Assembly (NCBI GenBank): GCA_028686135.1
Contig: JAQUCP010000012.1
Location: forward strand, 1 to 64,000
Length of the DNA: 64,000 nucleotides
Direction: 5' to 3'
Source of the DNA: UBA12481 sp012523435
Lineage (GTDB): Bacteria; Bacteroidota; Bacteroidia; Bacteroidales; UBA12481
The notes below the pieces were generated by a model. The model saw only the letters and a list, made by a program, of their open reading frames with translations, did no database searches and was not told the DNA's origin. The position numbers were made by a program, and so were the translations under genes. Shown here piece after piece: positions 25,517 to 34,426 of this stretch (the stretch's first letter is position 1; the number at the start of each line of letters is the position of its first letter).

Positions 25517-26854
25517 ATGGACCCCGGCCTAAGTATAGCTTATCTGACCGCACCGCTTCGGACTACTGTCACCTCAGGATTTAGCCTGGAGCAAGGTGTC
25601 CAAATGATCATAATAGTGATCTTGTTAGCAGCCTCCGCACTGATATCTGGAGCTGAGGCTGCTTTCTTTTCTATTTCAGCACAGGATAAACAAAAGCTGG
25701 ATCGGGAAAAAGGAAGAACACCAAGAACAATTCTCCGGTTGTTAGAGAAGCCAGATAATTTGTTTGCAACTATCATGGTGGTAAACAATCTGGTGAACAT
25801 TGGCGTGATCATTCTGTCAGCCTGGTTCACAGAAGGCTTGCTGAATATGCCGGATCGACCGGTACTGAAATGCATCCTCCAGATCGGGATAATCACCTTT
25901 GCAATTGTCCTGCTGGGAGAAGTGCTTCCTAAAATTTTCTCCACACGTTATGCTCTCAAGTTGGCTAGACTAACGGCTCTTCCACTCTACGTTATGGAGT
26001 GGATCACCCGACCAGTCAGTAAAATTTTCCTGAAATCAAACTCGGCCGTTAACCGAAGGATTCAAGAGTCGAAGAAGTCCATGACAATTGGTCAGCTGTC
26101 GGATGCCCTGGACTTAACCAGTGATGACCTTGAGGAGGAGGAAAAGATACTGAAGGGGATTGTGCGGTTTGCTACAATCGAAGTGAGAGAAGTCATGGTT
26201 CCCCGTGTGGATATCGTTGCTCTGGATATTGCTTCCCCTTTTCGTAGTGTTCTTTCAAGAATGATCGAGCACGCCTATTCCAGGTATCCTGTTTATCAGG
26301 ACGATATAGATAACCTCAAGGGAGTCATCTATCTAAAAGATCTGCTTCCACATACTCAGAAAACCAACTCTTTTCGCTGGCAAACCTTGGTACGGCCGCC
26401 ATTTTTTATTCCGGAGAACAAAAAGATTAGCGACCTGCTGGAGGAGTTCAGAACCAACAGGATGCATCTGGCTATTGTGGTCGACGAATATGGCGGAACA
26501 TCAGGATTAATCTCAATGGAGGATATTCTGGAAGAGATTGTTGGAGAGATTCGCGATGAATCTGATGTGGAAGAGGAGATCATTTACCGGACCGTTGGCG
26601 CCAATACCTATATCTTTGATGGCAAAACCCTCCTGAACGATCTGGTAAAAATCCTGGAATTATCAGACGACTTCTTTGAAGGCCTTCGCGGTGGATCCGA
26701 TACTGTGGCCGGGCTGTTCCTTGAACTGTTGGGTGATATTCCGGAGACGGGCGAAGAAGTGAAGATCGGTCATTTAACCTTTATCGTGAAAAGTAAGGAT
26801 GACCGCCGGATTACGGAAGTTCAGATTCATGTGGATAATTCTGAAGATGAATAA
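25517..26854 (+). CDS. gldE: Gliding motility-associated protein GldE (CNNM/CorC family)
   Basis: 445-aa inner-membrane protein. An N-terminal CNNM (DUF21) membrane domain, with helices at about residues 28-50, 85-105 and 115-140, is followed by paired CBS domains (VREVMVPRVDIVALD ... MHLAIVVDEYGGTSGLI) and a CorC-type domain (DTVAGLFLELLGDIPETGEEV). In Flavobacterium GldE supports gliding and T9SS function together with GldD. It is located between ssb and gldD, and its last 8 bases overlap the gldD start, which supports the assignment. Confidence 0.92.
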   Translation: MDPGLSIAYLTAPLRTTVTSGFSLEQGVQMIIIVILLAASALISGAEAAFFSISAQDKQKLDREKGRTPRTILRLLEKPDNLFATIMVVNNLVNIGVIILSAWFTEGLLNMPDRPVLKCILQIGIITFAIVLLGEVLPKIFSTRYALKLARLTALPLYVMEWITRPVSKIFLKSNSAVNRRIQESKKSMTIGQLSDALDLTSDDLEEEEKILKGIVRFATIEVREVMVPRVDIVALDIASPFRSVLSRMIEHAYSRYPVYQDDIDNLKGVIYLKDLLPHTQKTNSFRWQTLVRPPFFIPENKKISDLLEEFRTNRMHLAIVVDEYGGTSGLISMEDILEEIVGEIRDESDVEEEIIYRTVGANTYIFDGKTLLNDLVKILELSDDFFEGLRGGSDTVAGLFLELLGDIPETGEEVKIGHLTFIVKSKDDRRITEVQIHVDNSEDE

Positions 26855-27437
26855 TTTACCACGATTTATTCTGCTCCTGGTTGCCGCTGCCTTGCTTATA
26901 GCAGGTTGCCGGAACTCTTTCACTCCTAAACCGAGGGGATATTTTCGAATCGAATTGCCGGACAAAGCGTATCAACTTCTGCAAGGCGATTATCCCTACG
27001 AGTTTGAATACCCGATTTATTCCAGGGCGACAAAATATACAGGCGCTTTTACCAATGGCGATTCTGCATCCTATTGGATCAATCTGGAGTTTCCTGATTA
27101 TAAGGGGCGTATTCATTTGACATACAAGGAGGTTAAGGATAATTTGCCACAACTCCTGGATGATGCTCACACCTTTGCTTACAAGCACTCCGTTTTGGCG
27201 GATGCCATAGGTCAGGCTGTTTTTGTCGATACGCTTGCCAGCGTGTACGGAGTAATGTTTGATATCAAGGGTAACACTGCCTCATCGATACAGTTTTATG
27301 TAACTGACAGCGTACGGAATTTTTTAAGGGGGGCTCTCTATTTTGATGTTCAGCCTAACCAAGACTCTCTATCTCCGGTGATCGGATTTATCCGGGAAGA
27401 TATTGAGCATTTAATGGAAACCCTCAGGTGGAAATAG
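26847..27437 (+). CDS. gldD: Gliding motility lipoprotein GldD
   Basis: 196-aa lipoprotein. Signal sequence MNNLPRFILLLVAAALLIAG with lipobox LIAGC, then the conserved PKPRGYFRIELPDKAYQ segment near the mature N-terminus and IEFP-like blocks. In Flavobacterium it is essential for gliding and T9SS secretion. The start at 26847 is chosen over 26799 because it gives a normal lipoprotein signal; it overlaps gldE by 8 bases (ATGAATAA). The gene converges on a minus-strand operon 16 bases away. Confidence 0.92.
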   Translation: MNNLPRFILLLVAAALLIAGCRNSFTPKPRGYFRIELPDKAYQLLQGDYPYEFEYPIYSRATKYTGAFTNGDSASYWINLEFPDYKGRIHLTYKEVKDNLPQLLDDAHTFAYKHSVLADAIGQAVFVDTLASVYGVMFDIKGNTASSIQFYVTDSVRNFLRGALYFDVQPNQDSLSPVIGFIREDIEHLMETLRWK

Positions 27438-27453
27438 GCAGGCGCCACTCTCC

Positions 27454-28179
27454 TTAATACCTAACCAGAGCAGTTTCTACGCCGAGAGATATTTTGGGTA
27501 GTTCCACGGGAACCGTATCTAGGAATAGAGGACCCATTCTGTAGGTTGCTGTTATTGCAAATCGGTTAAATCCGAGTCGTGCAAAAAGCTCCGGTACCCA
27601 ATCCTGCATATATTCCAGCCCCCTGAAGATCTGTTTCGTTTTGCGGTACCAATTACCTGTGTCATTGTTTCCCGGATCGGTTTGAACTAACCGGCTTCCC
27701 ATCAACAAGGTTTCCCTAACCCCAATATCCAGGTAACGCCCCAAGTAGTTGCCCCTCTGCCCAAATCGAAATCGTAATCCAAGGCCCGTCGTTGCCTTGC
27801 TCAGATGAAGGATCTGTCGGGAGTGGATGTCAGTATCGGGAAATTGTTTGCCTTCAAACTGATTGAACCGGACATTATCCCATCTTAGTCCGGCTTCTAG
27901 AATAAAGGCTAATGGATTGAAAATCTTTAATTTATAACGATAGCCAGCCGCAAATGAACCGGTGAGGGGAATCTTTATCAGTTTTTGTTCTGTTTGAGGG
28001 TAGGGAATAGCGAACCCCATTTCCAGGTAAAGATGTCCGAAATGTAGTTTGTTTGGCCCATAGTTGCCTGCTCCGGGTACCGAGTCAACATCCTGCTGGA
28101 GAACCATTTCCTGACCATTTACTCCCATCAGAGAGATGATTATCAGGATGATTGCTGCCAAGATCTGTTTTTTTATCAT
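27454..28179 (-). CDS. Outer-membrane beta-barrel-like protein, family not recognised
   Basis: 241 aa with a signal peptide (MIKKQILAAIILIIISLMGVNG, cut near GQE) and alternating amphipathic strands rich in aromatic and glycine residues (KLHFGHLYLEMGFAIP, FAAGYRYKL, ITATYRMGPLF), ending in tyrosine after a hydrophobic alternation, all suggestive of a small outer-membrane barrel. I do not recognise a named family. The start at 28179 overlaps the protease stop codon (ATGA); an in-frame ATG at 28194 is possible. Last gene of the ychF-PafA-like-protease operon. Confidence 0.65.
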   Translation of the reverse strand: MIKKQILAAIILIIISLMGVNGQEMVLQQDVDSVPGAGNYGPNKLHFGHLYLEMGFAIPYPQTEQKLIKIPLTGSFAAGYRYKLKIFNPLAFILEAGLRWDNVRFNQFEGKQFPDTDIHSRQILHLSKATTGLGLRFRFGQRGNYLGRYLDIGVRETLLMGSRLVQTDPGNNDTGNWYRKTKQIFRGLEYMQDWVPELFARLGFNRFAITATYRMGPLFLDTVPVELPKISLGVETALVRY

Positions 28180-29483
28180 TTGGTTGCCCTCCATTCTATT
28201 TGTGTTCCCCGGTAAGTAGCACGTATGACATCACCAGGCAGGTATCTGTATTTATCAATTTGGATTGTTCCGGGTTCTAGTATCCGGTACACGCCGTAAT
28301 GCCTAAGGTAACCATCAGGTCGGGCAATGTGGTAGTAAAGGTATTGTTCTTCGCGGTTGGAGTTACTCTTGACTGGAGACTGTTTTGTAGAAATCGTTAC
28401 ACCATTTTCAGATTTATCGACTGAAACGGTGACGATGGGTTTAGCGCGTGGGGTGTTTAGTACTCTGGATGCCTTCGGGATGCCAAAACCGTGAGCATAA
28501 TCGTAATAGGGATACAGATGCCCGGCCTGTTCCACCTGGTGTAAAATGTCCATTGCCGTGGCGTCGGGATTCATTTGCCAAAGGCAGGCTGCAAAACCAG
28601 TTACCAGGGGAGCTGAAAAGGAAGTGCCGAACATGATTCGTATCCCCTTTGGACTTAGGGCGGCAACCTTGCCTGGAGCGCTAATGTTCGGTTTACTTCG
28701 CTTGTCGGCCGTTGGCCCGCGAGAGCTGAAATTAGCTACTATGCCGGTTTTGGGGTCAATAGCACCTACACTGAGGATAGAATCCGCATCAGCTGGTGTC
28801 CCGAGGTAAAACCACTTATTGGCTCCCTCGTTTCCCATTGCGTTGATTATCAGAATGTTATTTTTTGCGGCGTAACTTGCAGCGCGGGAGGAGGGACTAG
28901 TTTTTCCATCCAGATCGCTCAAAAAATAGCGGTGATAGGTGTATCCAAGGGAGGATTGAATAATCTGTGCTCCGTTGGCAATTGCCCATTCCACCGCTTT
29001 TCCCCAATTGATCTCTTCGCGGCGGGGTTCTCCATTCATTTCGGTTCTGGCCAGCAGAAACTCTGCATCAGGAGCAAGACCCAGAGGAGTTCCCTGATAG
29101 ATGCCGGCAATACAGGATAAGACTGCAGTGCCATGAGGATTTCCGGTGTACACATCCTCGCGGTTTCGCACAAAATCCCAAGTTGCTATAATCTGTTTAT
29201 TATCAAATAGATGCTTTAATCCCGGATGAGTATTTGTCCCTGGAAACCCGGCGTCAATGACTGCGATTCTTATCTTTTTCCCAGACAATCCCATGATTCG
29301 AAACAATTCGGCATCCAGGTAATTTAGTTGTTCACGGGCGGTCAGGCTGAGATTGCTGTTCAGGAGAGCTGGCTGTTCATTGCCAGGAGGAGTCTGGCAC
29401 TTGGCTGAGTTTTCTCTGATCGCGGGCAAGAAGGCGGCCAGTGCAACGATGATCCAGGTTATGGGGTGTGCTAGGGTATTCAT
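28176..29483 (-). CDS. Secreted S8 (subtilisin-like) serine peptidase
   Basis: 435 aa. A signal or anchor segment (about residues 8-22) precedes a short propeptide-like stretch and a complete subtilase domain with D77 (AVIDAG), H117 (NPHGTAV), oxyanion N218 (AMGNEG) and S288 (FGTSFSAP), so it should be active. After about residue 335 comes a beta-rich domain of about 100 residues with no sorting signal that I recognise. It lies 15 bases after the PafA-like gene and its stop overlaps the barrel-protein start by 4 bases, so the three are probably made together. The substrate is unknown. Confidence 0.9.
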   Translation of the reverse strand: MNTLAHPITWIIVALAAFLPAIRENSAKCQTPPGNEQPALLNSNLSLTAREQLNYLDAELFRIMGLSGKKIRIAVIDAGFPGTNTHPGLKHLFDNKQIIATWDFVRNREDVYTGNPHGTAVLSCIAGIYQGTPLGLAPDAEFLLARTEMNGEPRREEINWGKAVEWAIANGAQIIQSSLGYTYHRYFLSDLDGKTSPSSRAASYAAKNNILIINAMGNEGANKWFYLGTPADADSILSVGAIDPKTGIVANFSSRGPTADKRSKPNISAPGKVAALSPKGIRIMFGTSFSAPLVTGFAACLWQMNPDATAMDILHQVEQAGHLYPYYDYAHGFGIPKASRVLNTPRAKPIVTVSVDKSENGVTISTKQSPVKSNSNREEQYLYYHIARPDGYLRHYGVYRILEPGTIQIDKYRYLPGDVIRATYRGTQIEWRATK

Positions 29484-29498
29484 CTAGTAAACTGAGTG

Positions 29499-31172
29499 TT
29501 ATTGGAGTATGTCCCGGATGATATGTCCAACGGATCCTTCCGGTCTGGGAATGTTTAAAATCCTTGACAGAGTTGGTGTAATATCCAGAGGGGTAACCGG
29601 TTTATCACAAATGCCGGGATTAATTCCCCATCCGTACCATACCATTGGGATATGGCGGTCGTAGGAGTGTGGGCTACCGGAGTCGCTATCTGTATTTTCC
29701 TCCTGAATCCAGCCTGGCTGCAGGATCAAAATCAGATCACCTGTACGGTCGGGGTAAAAAGAGTTTTGAAGCAGGTCGGCCCAAGGTTGTGTTACGGCTC
29801 CAGTAACCAGCCTATCAGCGGGTATGGCTCGTGAAACACCTTCGAAATGGGTTAGAAATCGGGCAGCTTGTTCCTGAATATCGAGAAAAGGAATGTTTTT
29901 GCTGTCGATCAGGGTTTCGTTTAGGTACACCTGAAGGTTAATATAATTCTCGACCCAATCGCCCTCTCCATAAATTGCTGTAAGATAAGAATTTAGAAGA
30001 GCCATGGCATTACGATAGCGAAAATATCCACCAGGAAGTTTAAGTGACTTATTGTAGTCCGGATCGCGGGAAACGCCATGGGTAGAGGTTAAAATGAACA
30101 GGCTACTATCCCGGCCAACGATTTCCTCCACCTGATGGATCAATCGTTGGATCTCGATATCCAGTCGGAGCAAGGCGTCAGCGACTTCACGCGAATCGGG
30201 GCCGAAGAGTAGATTAAGCTGATGGATTGCCGTAAAGCTGACCCATAAGATATCGGGGTGCTTGTCTGTACCGAGATTTTCTTCCAGCATGGCTGCTTTG
30301 GCGAAGTCGGCCACCAGCGTGTTTCCAAAGGGAACTTTGGTTAGAATCTCAAAATCCTGGCTTAGGCTCTCTTTACGGATGCGGGCCATTTTATAAGGGA
30401 AGGTTTTGAATCGGTTAAAGAATCCTGTTTCAAAGGGATTGTCATCAGGGATGATGATCTCATAGAGATTATCGGCCAGAAGTTGATTCCATTCACGTTC
30501 AATATAAATTTCAGCGATATTCCGTTGGTTATAATGGTTCACCCATTGCGGGATCTCTTCCATGTAGTGACTGCTGGTCATCCACTTTCCATTGGCGGAG
30601 TTGAACCAGTAGCAGGAAGATGGTTGATGCCCGGCTAGCAGGACGCTGGATTCGGGCTGGAGTGAAACCGTCACTACTTTGCTACGGTTATTGCTGGCCA
30701 GTAAAAGGACATCGTTGATGGTAGGGGTCAGCAGATACCTTGGGGAATGCCGTCCGAGCAGAGAAAGTGTTCCAACTGGTCGGGCTGTTTGGTCAGCCGT
30801 ACAGAACACCTCTTCCCGGCTGAGGCGATTGTACCACTTAGCGGAAATGATTCCGTGCAGTGCTGGGGTTGATCCGGTAGAAATCGAGGCGTGGGATGAT
30901 CCGATATCGGCCATCAGGAAAGGAATGTTGGCATCAGAAAAGGAGAGCCCCTGGGTAACCAATTTTTTGATCCCACCTTCACCGAAAAGGTGCCAGTACC
31001 GATCAATCCAGTCGGCTCGTAACCCATCCACAACTATACCAACGACAAGAGAAGGTGGTTCTTTAGGAAGAACAGGCTGTGCCTTTGTTCCTGCTGGTGA
31101 GATCAGGAAGCAGCAGAGTAGGATAACGTACACCAAGGTATTCAGCTTATGGCTGATATTGTGATAATTCAT
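29499..31172 (-). CDS. PafA-family alkaline phosphatase homologue lacking its active site
   Basis: 557-aa secreted protein (signal peptide about residues 11-31, ending KAQ) with the full layout of the PafA/nucleotide-pyrophosphatase fold: VVGIVVDGLRADW, ASISTGSTPALHGIISAKWYNR, KVVTVSLQPES, GPDS, LTSTHG and SYDRHIPMVWYG. Compared from memory with PafA, the nucleophile Thr is I90, metal ligands D305 and H309 are H317 and L321, D352 is T364, H486 is S498, and the substrate-binding Lys/Arg pair is Q172/E174. Only D49 and H365 keep ligand identity. It is therefore probably not a phosphatase, but could bind a ligand or a partner. Operon with ychF upstream and the S8 protease downstream, 15-base gaps. 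Confidence 0.82.
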   Translation of the reverse strand: MNYHNISHKLNTLVYVILLCCFLISPAGTKAQPVLPKEPPSLVVGIVVDGLRADWIDRYWHLFGEGGIKKLVTQGLSFSDANIPFLMADIGSSHASISTGSTPALHGIISAKWYNRLSREEVFCTADQTARPVGTLSLLGRHSPRYLLTPTINDVLLLASNNRSKVVTVSLQPESSVLLAGHQPSSCYWFNSANGKWMTSSHYMEEIPQWVNHYNQRNIAEIYIEREWNQLLADNLYEIIIPDDNPFETGFFNRFKTFPYKMARIRKESLSQDFEILTKVPFGNTLVADFAKAAMLEENLGTDKHPDILWVSFTAIHQLNLLFGPDSREVADALLRLDIEIQRLIHQVEEIVGRDSSLFILTSTHGVSRDPDYNKSLKLPGGYFRYRNAMALLNSYLTAIYGEGDWVENYINLQVYLNETLIDSKNIPFLDIQEQAARFLTHFEGVSRAIPADRLVTGAVTQPWADLLQNSFYPDRTGDLILILQPGWIQEENTDSDSGSPHSYDRHIPMVWYGWGINPGICDKPVTPLDITPTLSRILNIPRPEGSVGHIIRDILQ

Positions 31173-31187
31173 GGTAAGTGTTGACTG

Positions 31188-32285
31188 TCAGACATTAAAA
31201 CGGATATGCAGGATGTCCCCGTCCTCAACAACATAATTTTTCCCTTCGATGTAAAGCTTTCCGGCATCGCGGCAGGCAGCTTCGGATTTTAGGTTGATGA
31301 AGTCATTGAATTTCATCACTTCTGCCCGAATAAATCCTCGTTGCAGATCTGAATGGATAGCTCCTGCAGCCTCAGGTGCGGTACTGCCTTTTCGGATAGT
31401 CCAGGCTTTCACCTCTTTAGGCCCTGCTGTAAAGAAGACCTCAAGATTCAGGATTGAAAAAGCCGACCGGATCAGTTTATTTACACCGGGTTCTTCCAGT
31501 CCGATGGCTGCCAGAAAAGCTTCGCGATCTTGTTGATCTTCCAGTTCGGTAATCTCCGACTCAGCCTTGGCTGCGATAGTCAGGACTTCGGCTTTCTCAT
31601 CGCCCAGCGACTGGGTAAATCTTTGGGAATAGTGGTTGCCGTTGACAGCGGACGACTCATCCACGTTACAGACGTAGATGACTGGTTTGGCTGTTAACAA
31701 CATGAGGTCGGCGATCGACTCTTCTTCCTCTGGATCTAGGTTTAACGTTCTGACATTCTGGAAGTTCTCGATGTGTTTTTTTATCGTAGTAACGACTTCA
31801 AGTCCTTTTTTTGCACTCTTTTCACCGACACGAGCTGCTTTTTCCAGTTTTTGGATTCTCTTTTCAATTGATTCGAGATCTTTAACTTGGAGCTCAAGGT
31901 CGATAGTTTCACGATCCCGAACGGGGTCGATAGTCTGATCAATGTGAGGAAGATTGGGGTCGTCGAAACAACGGACGACATGGATCAGGGCGTCACAGTT
32001 CCGAATATCCGAGAGGAAGCTGTTGCCCACTCCTTCGCCTTTTGATGATCCTTTTGCCAGTCCCGGAATATCGATAATATCGACTGTGGTAGGAACTACT
32101 TTGGCCGAATGAATCAGATCATCGATCATTTGGAGACGGTTGTCGGGTACTTTAACCTGGCCTAGGTTCGACCGGTTAGTGCTGAAAGCGAAGCTGGAGG
32201 TTGGAACTTTGGTATCGGAGATGCAGTTAAACAGTGTTGTTTTGCCAGTATTTGTGATCCCGATGATTCCGCATTTAAGGCCCAT
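31188..32285 (-). CDS. ychF: YchF-type P-loop ATPase (Obg family), divergent P-loop
   Basis: 365-aa cytosolic translation-associated NTPase. G1 is GITNTGKTT (residues 9-17), unlike the GLPNVGKST of canonical YchF; G3 is DIPGL and the base-recognition motif is NVDE (207-210) instead of NKxD, the change that gives YchF its ATP preference. A coiled-coil insert (about 130-175) and a C-terminal TGS-like domain (TIRKGSTAPEAAGAIHSDLQ to DILHIRFNV) complete the fold. It may be a second YchF paralogue of the kind present in Bacteroidota. First gene of an operon with the PafA-like, protease and barrel genes. Confidence 0.9.
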   Translation of the reverse strand: MGLKCGIIGITNTGKTTLFNCISDTKVPTSSFAFSTNRSNLGQVKVPDNRLQMIDDLIHSAKVVPTTVDIIDIPGLAKGSSKGEGVGNSFLSDIRNCDALIHVVRCFDDPNLPHIDQTIDPVRDRETIDLELQVKDLESIEKRIQKLEKAARVGEKSAKKGLEVVTTIKKHIENFQNVRTLNLDPEEEESIADLMLLTAKPVIYVCNVDESSAVNGNHYSQRFTQSLGDEKAEVLTIAAKAESEITELEDQQDREAFLAAIGLEEPGVNKLIRSAFSILNLEVFFTAGPKEVKAWTIRKGSTAPEAAGAIHSDLQRGFIRAEVMKFNDFINLKSEAACRDAGKLYIEGKNYVVEDGDILHIRFNV

Positions 32286-32303
32286 AAGAGGTTTCTTTAG
32301 TCA

Positions 32304-32311
32304 GCAAAGGT
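32304..32311 (-). promoter_or_regulatory. -7 promoter element of the ychF operon
   Basis: On the minus strand the sequence is TACCTTTG, an exact TAnnTTTG match identical to the one before rpsL. Predicted leader of about 13 bases. No clear -33 TTTG. Confidence 0.45.
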
Positions 32312-32364
32312 AAAAAAAAGTGCTATTTTCGCTGAGTCCCTCACCAATCATTGATTTGCTATTC

Positions 32365-34407
32365 ATGAACAACGAGACAGTTAAACGGGCTGCGGATCAG
32401 ATCCGCATTTTATCAGCTGCGATGGTAGAAAAGGCCAAGTCGGGTCATCCCGGTGGTGCCATGGGAGGAGCTGATTACATTCAAATTCTTTTTTCGGAGT
32501 TTTTAACCTTTGATCCCGATGATTCGGGTTGGAAGTTTCGCGATCGTTTCTTCTTGGATCCGGGGCACATGTCACCGATGCTTTATTCGGTGTTGAGTCT
32601 ATGTGGGAAGTATACAATGGACGATCTGAAAGCATTCAGGCAGTGGGGAAGTGTTACTCCCGGTCACCCGGAGCTGGATGTCAATCGTGGGGTAGAGAAT
32701 ACCAGTGGGCCGCTGGGTCAGGGCCACGCGATGGCAGTAGGAGCCGCCATCGCTGCCCGTTTCCTGGAATCGCGGTTTGGCGAATGGACGGCTCACAAGA
32801 TCTATTCGTTCATTTCCGATGGCGGTATTCAGGAGGAGATTTCTCAGGGGGCTGGCCGTGTTGCCGGGTTCTTGGGATTGAGTAACCTCATTCTTTTCTA
32901 TGACTCAAATGATATTCAGTTATCAACTTCTACTTCGGCGGTTACTCGTGAGGATACTGCGATGAAGTATCAATCATGGGGCTGGAGAACCATCACCATT
33001 AACGGGCATGATGCTGATGAGATCCGGAGTGCCCTGCTGGAGGCGGTCACCGAGCGGGAGCGACCGGTGCTGATCATTGGGAAGACGGTGATGGGCAAAG
33101 GTTGCATAAATCCAGCAGGAGAATCCTTTGAAGGGATGAGCTCAACTCACGGACAGCCTATCTCAAAGGCAGGTGCTTCTTTCGAGCAGACAATTGTCAA
33201 TTTGGGTGGTAATCCGGAAGATCCTTTTGCCATTTTCCCGGATGTGGCGGGGTATTATGAGGCTGTTTTACGGGCCAAGCGAGATAAAGCTATTGAAAGG
33301 AAGCAGATTGAGGCGGAGTGGAAGCAGGAGAATCCGGAAGCCTGGGATAAGCTGCAAAGCTTTTTCAACGAGGAGTTGCCTGCGGTTGACTGGGGTTCTA
33401 TTGATTTCAAGCCAGGTTTGTCAACCCGTGAAGCCTCCGGCGCAGTTCTTTCGCATTTTGCGGAACATATTGATAATATGGTTGTTATGTCGGCTGATCT
33501 GGCTAATTCCGACAAGACTGATGGCTTTCTGAAAAAGACCCATCCTTTCGGATATCAGGATTTTCGCGGAGCTTTTCTTCATGTGGGAGTCTCTGAGCTG
33601 ACCATGGGTGCGCTGGCTAACGGCATGGCACTTCATGGCGGTGTCGTGCCGGTATGCGGGACATTTTTTGTTTTTTCTGATTATATGAAACCGGCTGTTA
33701 GGATGGCTGCGCTGATGGAGTTGCCGATCATTTATCTGTGGACTCATGATGCCTTTAGGGTGGGTGAGGATGGTCCCACTCACCAGCCAGTAGAGCAGGA
33801 GGCTCAGATCAGGCTGATGGAGAAGCTCAGAAACCACTCCGGTCATCCCTCGATGCTGGTGCTTCGGCCTGCCGATTCAGCTGAAACGGTCGTTGCCTGG
33901 AGTATGGCTCTCGAAAATCGCCATCGTCCTACGGCACTTTTATTATCGCGGCAGGGCATACATGATCTGCCACCTCAAAATGCTACTGAACGCTTGAATC
34001 AGGCTGCTAAAGCAAAAATGGGAGGTTATGTGGTATTGAAAAATGGTGCTAATCCAGTCATTACCCTCCTTGGCAATGGCTCCGAAGTGGCCACACTCGT
34101 GGAAGCAGCAGATGTGCTACTGAACGAGCATGGAGTCTCAAGCCAGGTGGTTTCCATCCCTTCGGAAAGTCTATTTCTTGCCCAGAGTCCTGATTATCAG
34201 AAGACTGTGATTCCAGAAGAAATCCCAGTTTTTGCGTTGACTGCCGGATTACCGGTGACAATGGAGAAGTTAGCTGGTTCTGGAGGATTTGTTTGGGGGC
34301 TCGATCACTTTGGTTATTCAGCGCCGGCAGGAGTTCTGGATCAAAAGTTTGGATTCACAGCAATCAATGTGGTTTCGCAGGTATGCGGAATGCTTGGAAT
34401 TAATTAA
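32365..34407 (+). CDS. tkt: Transketolase
   Basis: 680-aa thiamine-diphosphate enzyme of the non-oxidative pentose phosphate pathway. Conserved blocks are MVEKAKSGHPGGAMGGADY, GPLGQGHAMAVG, the ThDP/Mg motif SDGGIQEEISQGAGRVAG with NLILFYDSNDIQLS, GTFFVFSDYMKPAVR and THDAFRVGEDGPTHQPVEQ. The start at 32365 (MNNETVKRAADQIR) is chosen over 32320, whose extra residues do not resemble the family. It diverges from ychF, and an ECF sigma gene follows after 19 bases, which may share the transcript. Confidence 0.96.
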   Translation: MNNETVKRAADQIRILSAAMVEKAKSGHPGGAMGGADYIQILFSEFLTFDPDDSGWKFRDRFFLDPGHMSPMLYSVLSLCGKYTMDDLKAFRQWGSVTPGHPELDVNRGVENTSGPLGQGHAMAVGAAIAARFLESRFGEWTAHKIYSFISDGGIQEEISQGAGRVAGFLGLSNLILFYDSNDIQLSTSTSAVTREDTAMKYQSWGWRTITINGHDADEIRSALLEAVTERERPVLIIGKTVMGKGCINPAGESFEGMSSTHGQPISKAGASFEQTIVNLGGNPEDPFAIFPDVAGYYEAVLRAKRDKAIERKQIEAEWKQENPEAWDKLQSFFNEELPAVDWGSIDFKPGLSTREASGAVLSHFAEHIDNMVVMSADLANSDKTDGFLKKTHPFGYQDFRGAFLHVGVSELTMGALANGMALHGGVVPVCGTFFVFSDYMKPAVRMAALMELPIIYLWTHDAFRVGEDGPTHQPVEQEAQIRLMEKLRNHSGHPSMLVLRPADSAETVVAWSMALENRHRPTALLLSRQGIHDLPPQNATERLNQAAKAKMGGYVVLKNGANPVITLLGNGSEVATLVEAADVLLNEHGVSSQVVSIPSESLFLAQSPDYQKTVIPEEIPVFALTAGLPVTMEKLAGSGGFVWGLDHFGYSAPAGVLDQKFGFTAINVVSQVCGMLGIN

Positions 34408-34426
34408 AAACAAACAGATAAGTTTA

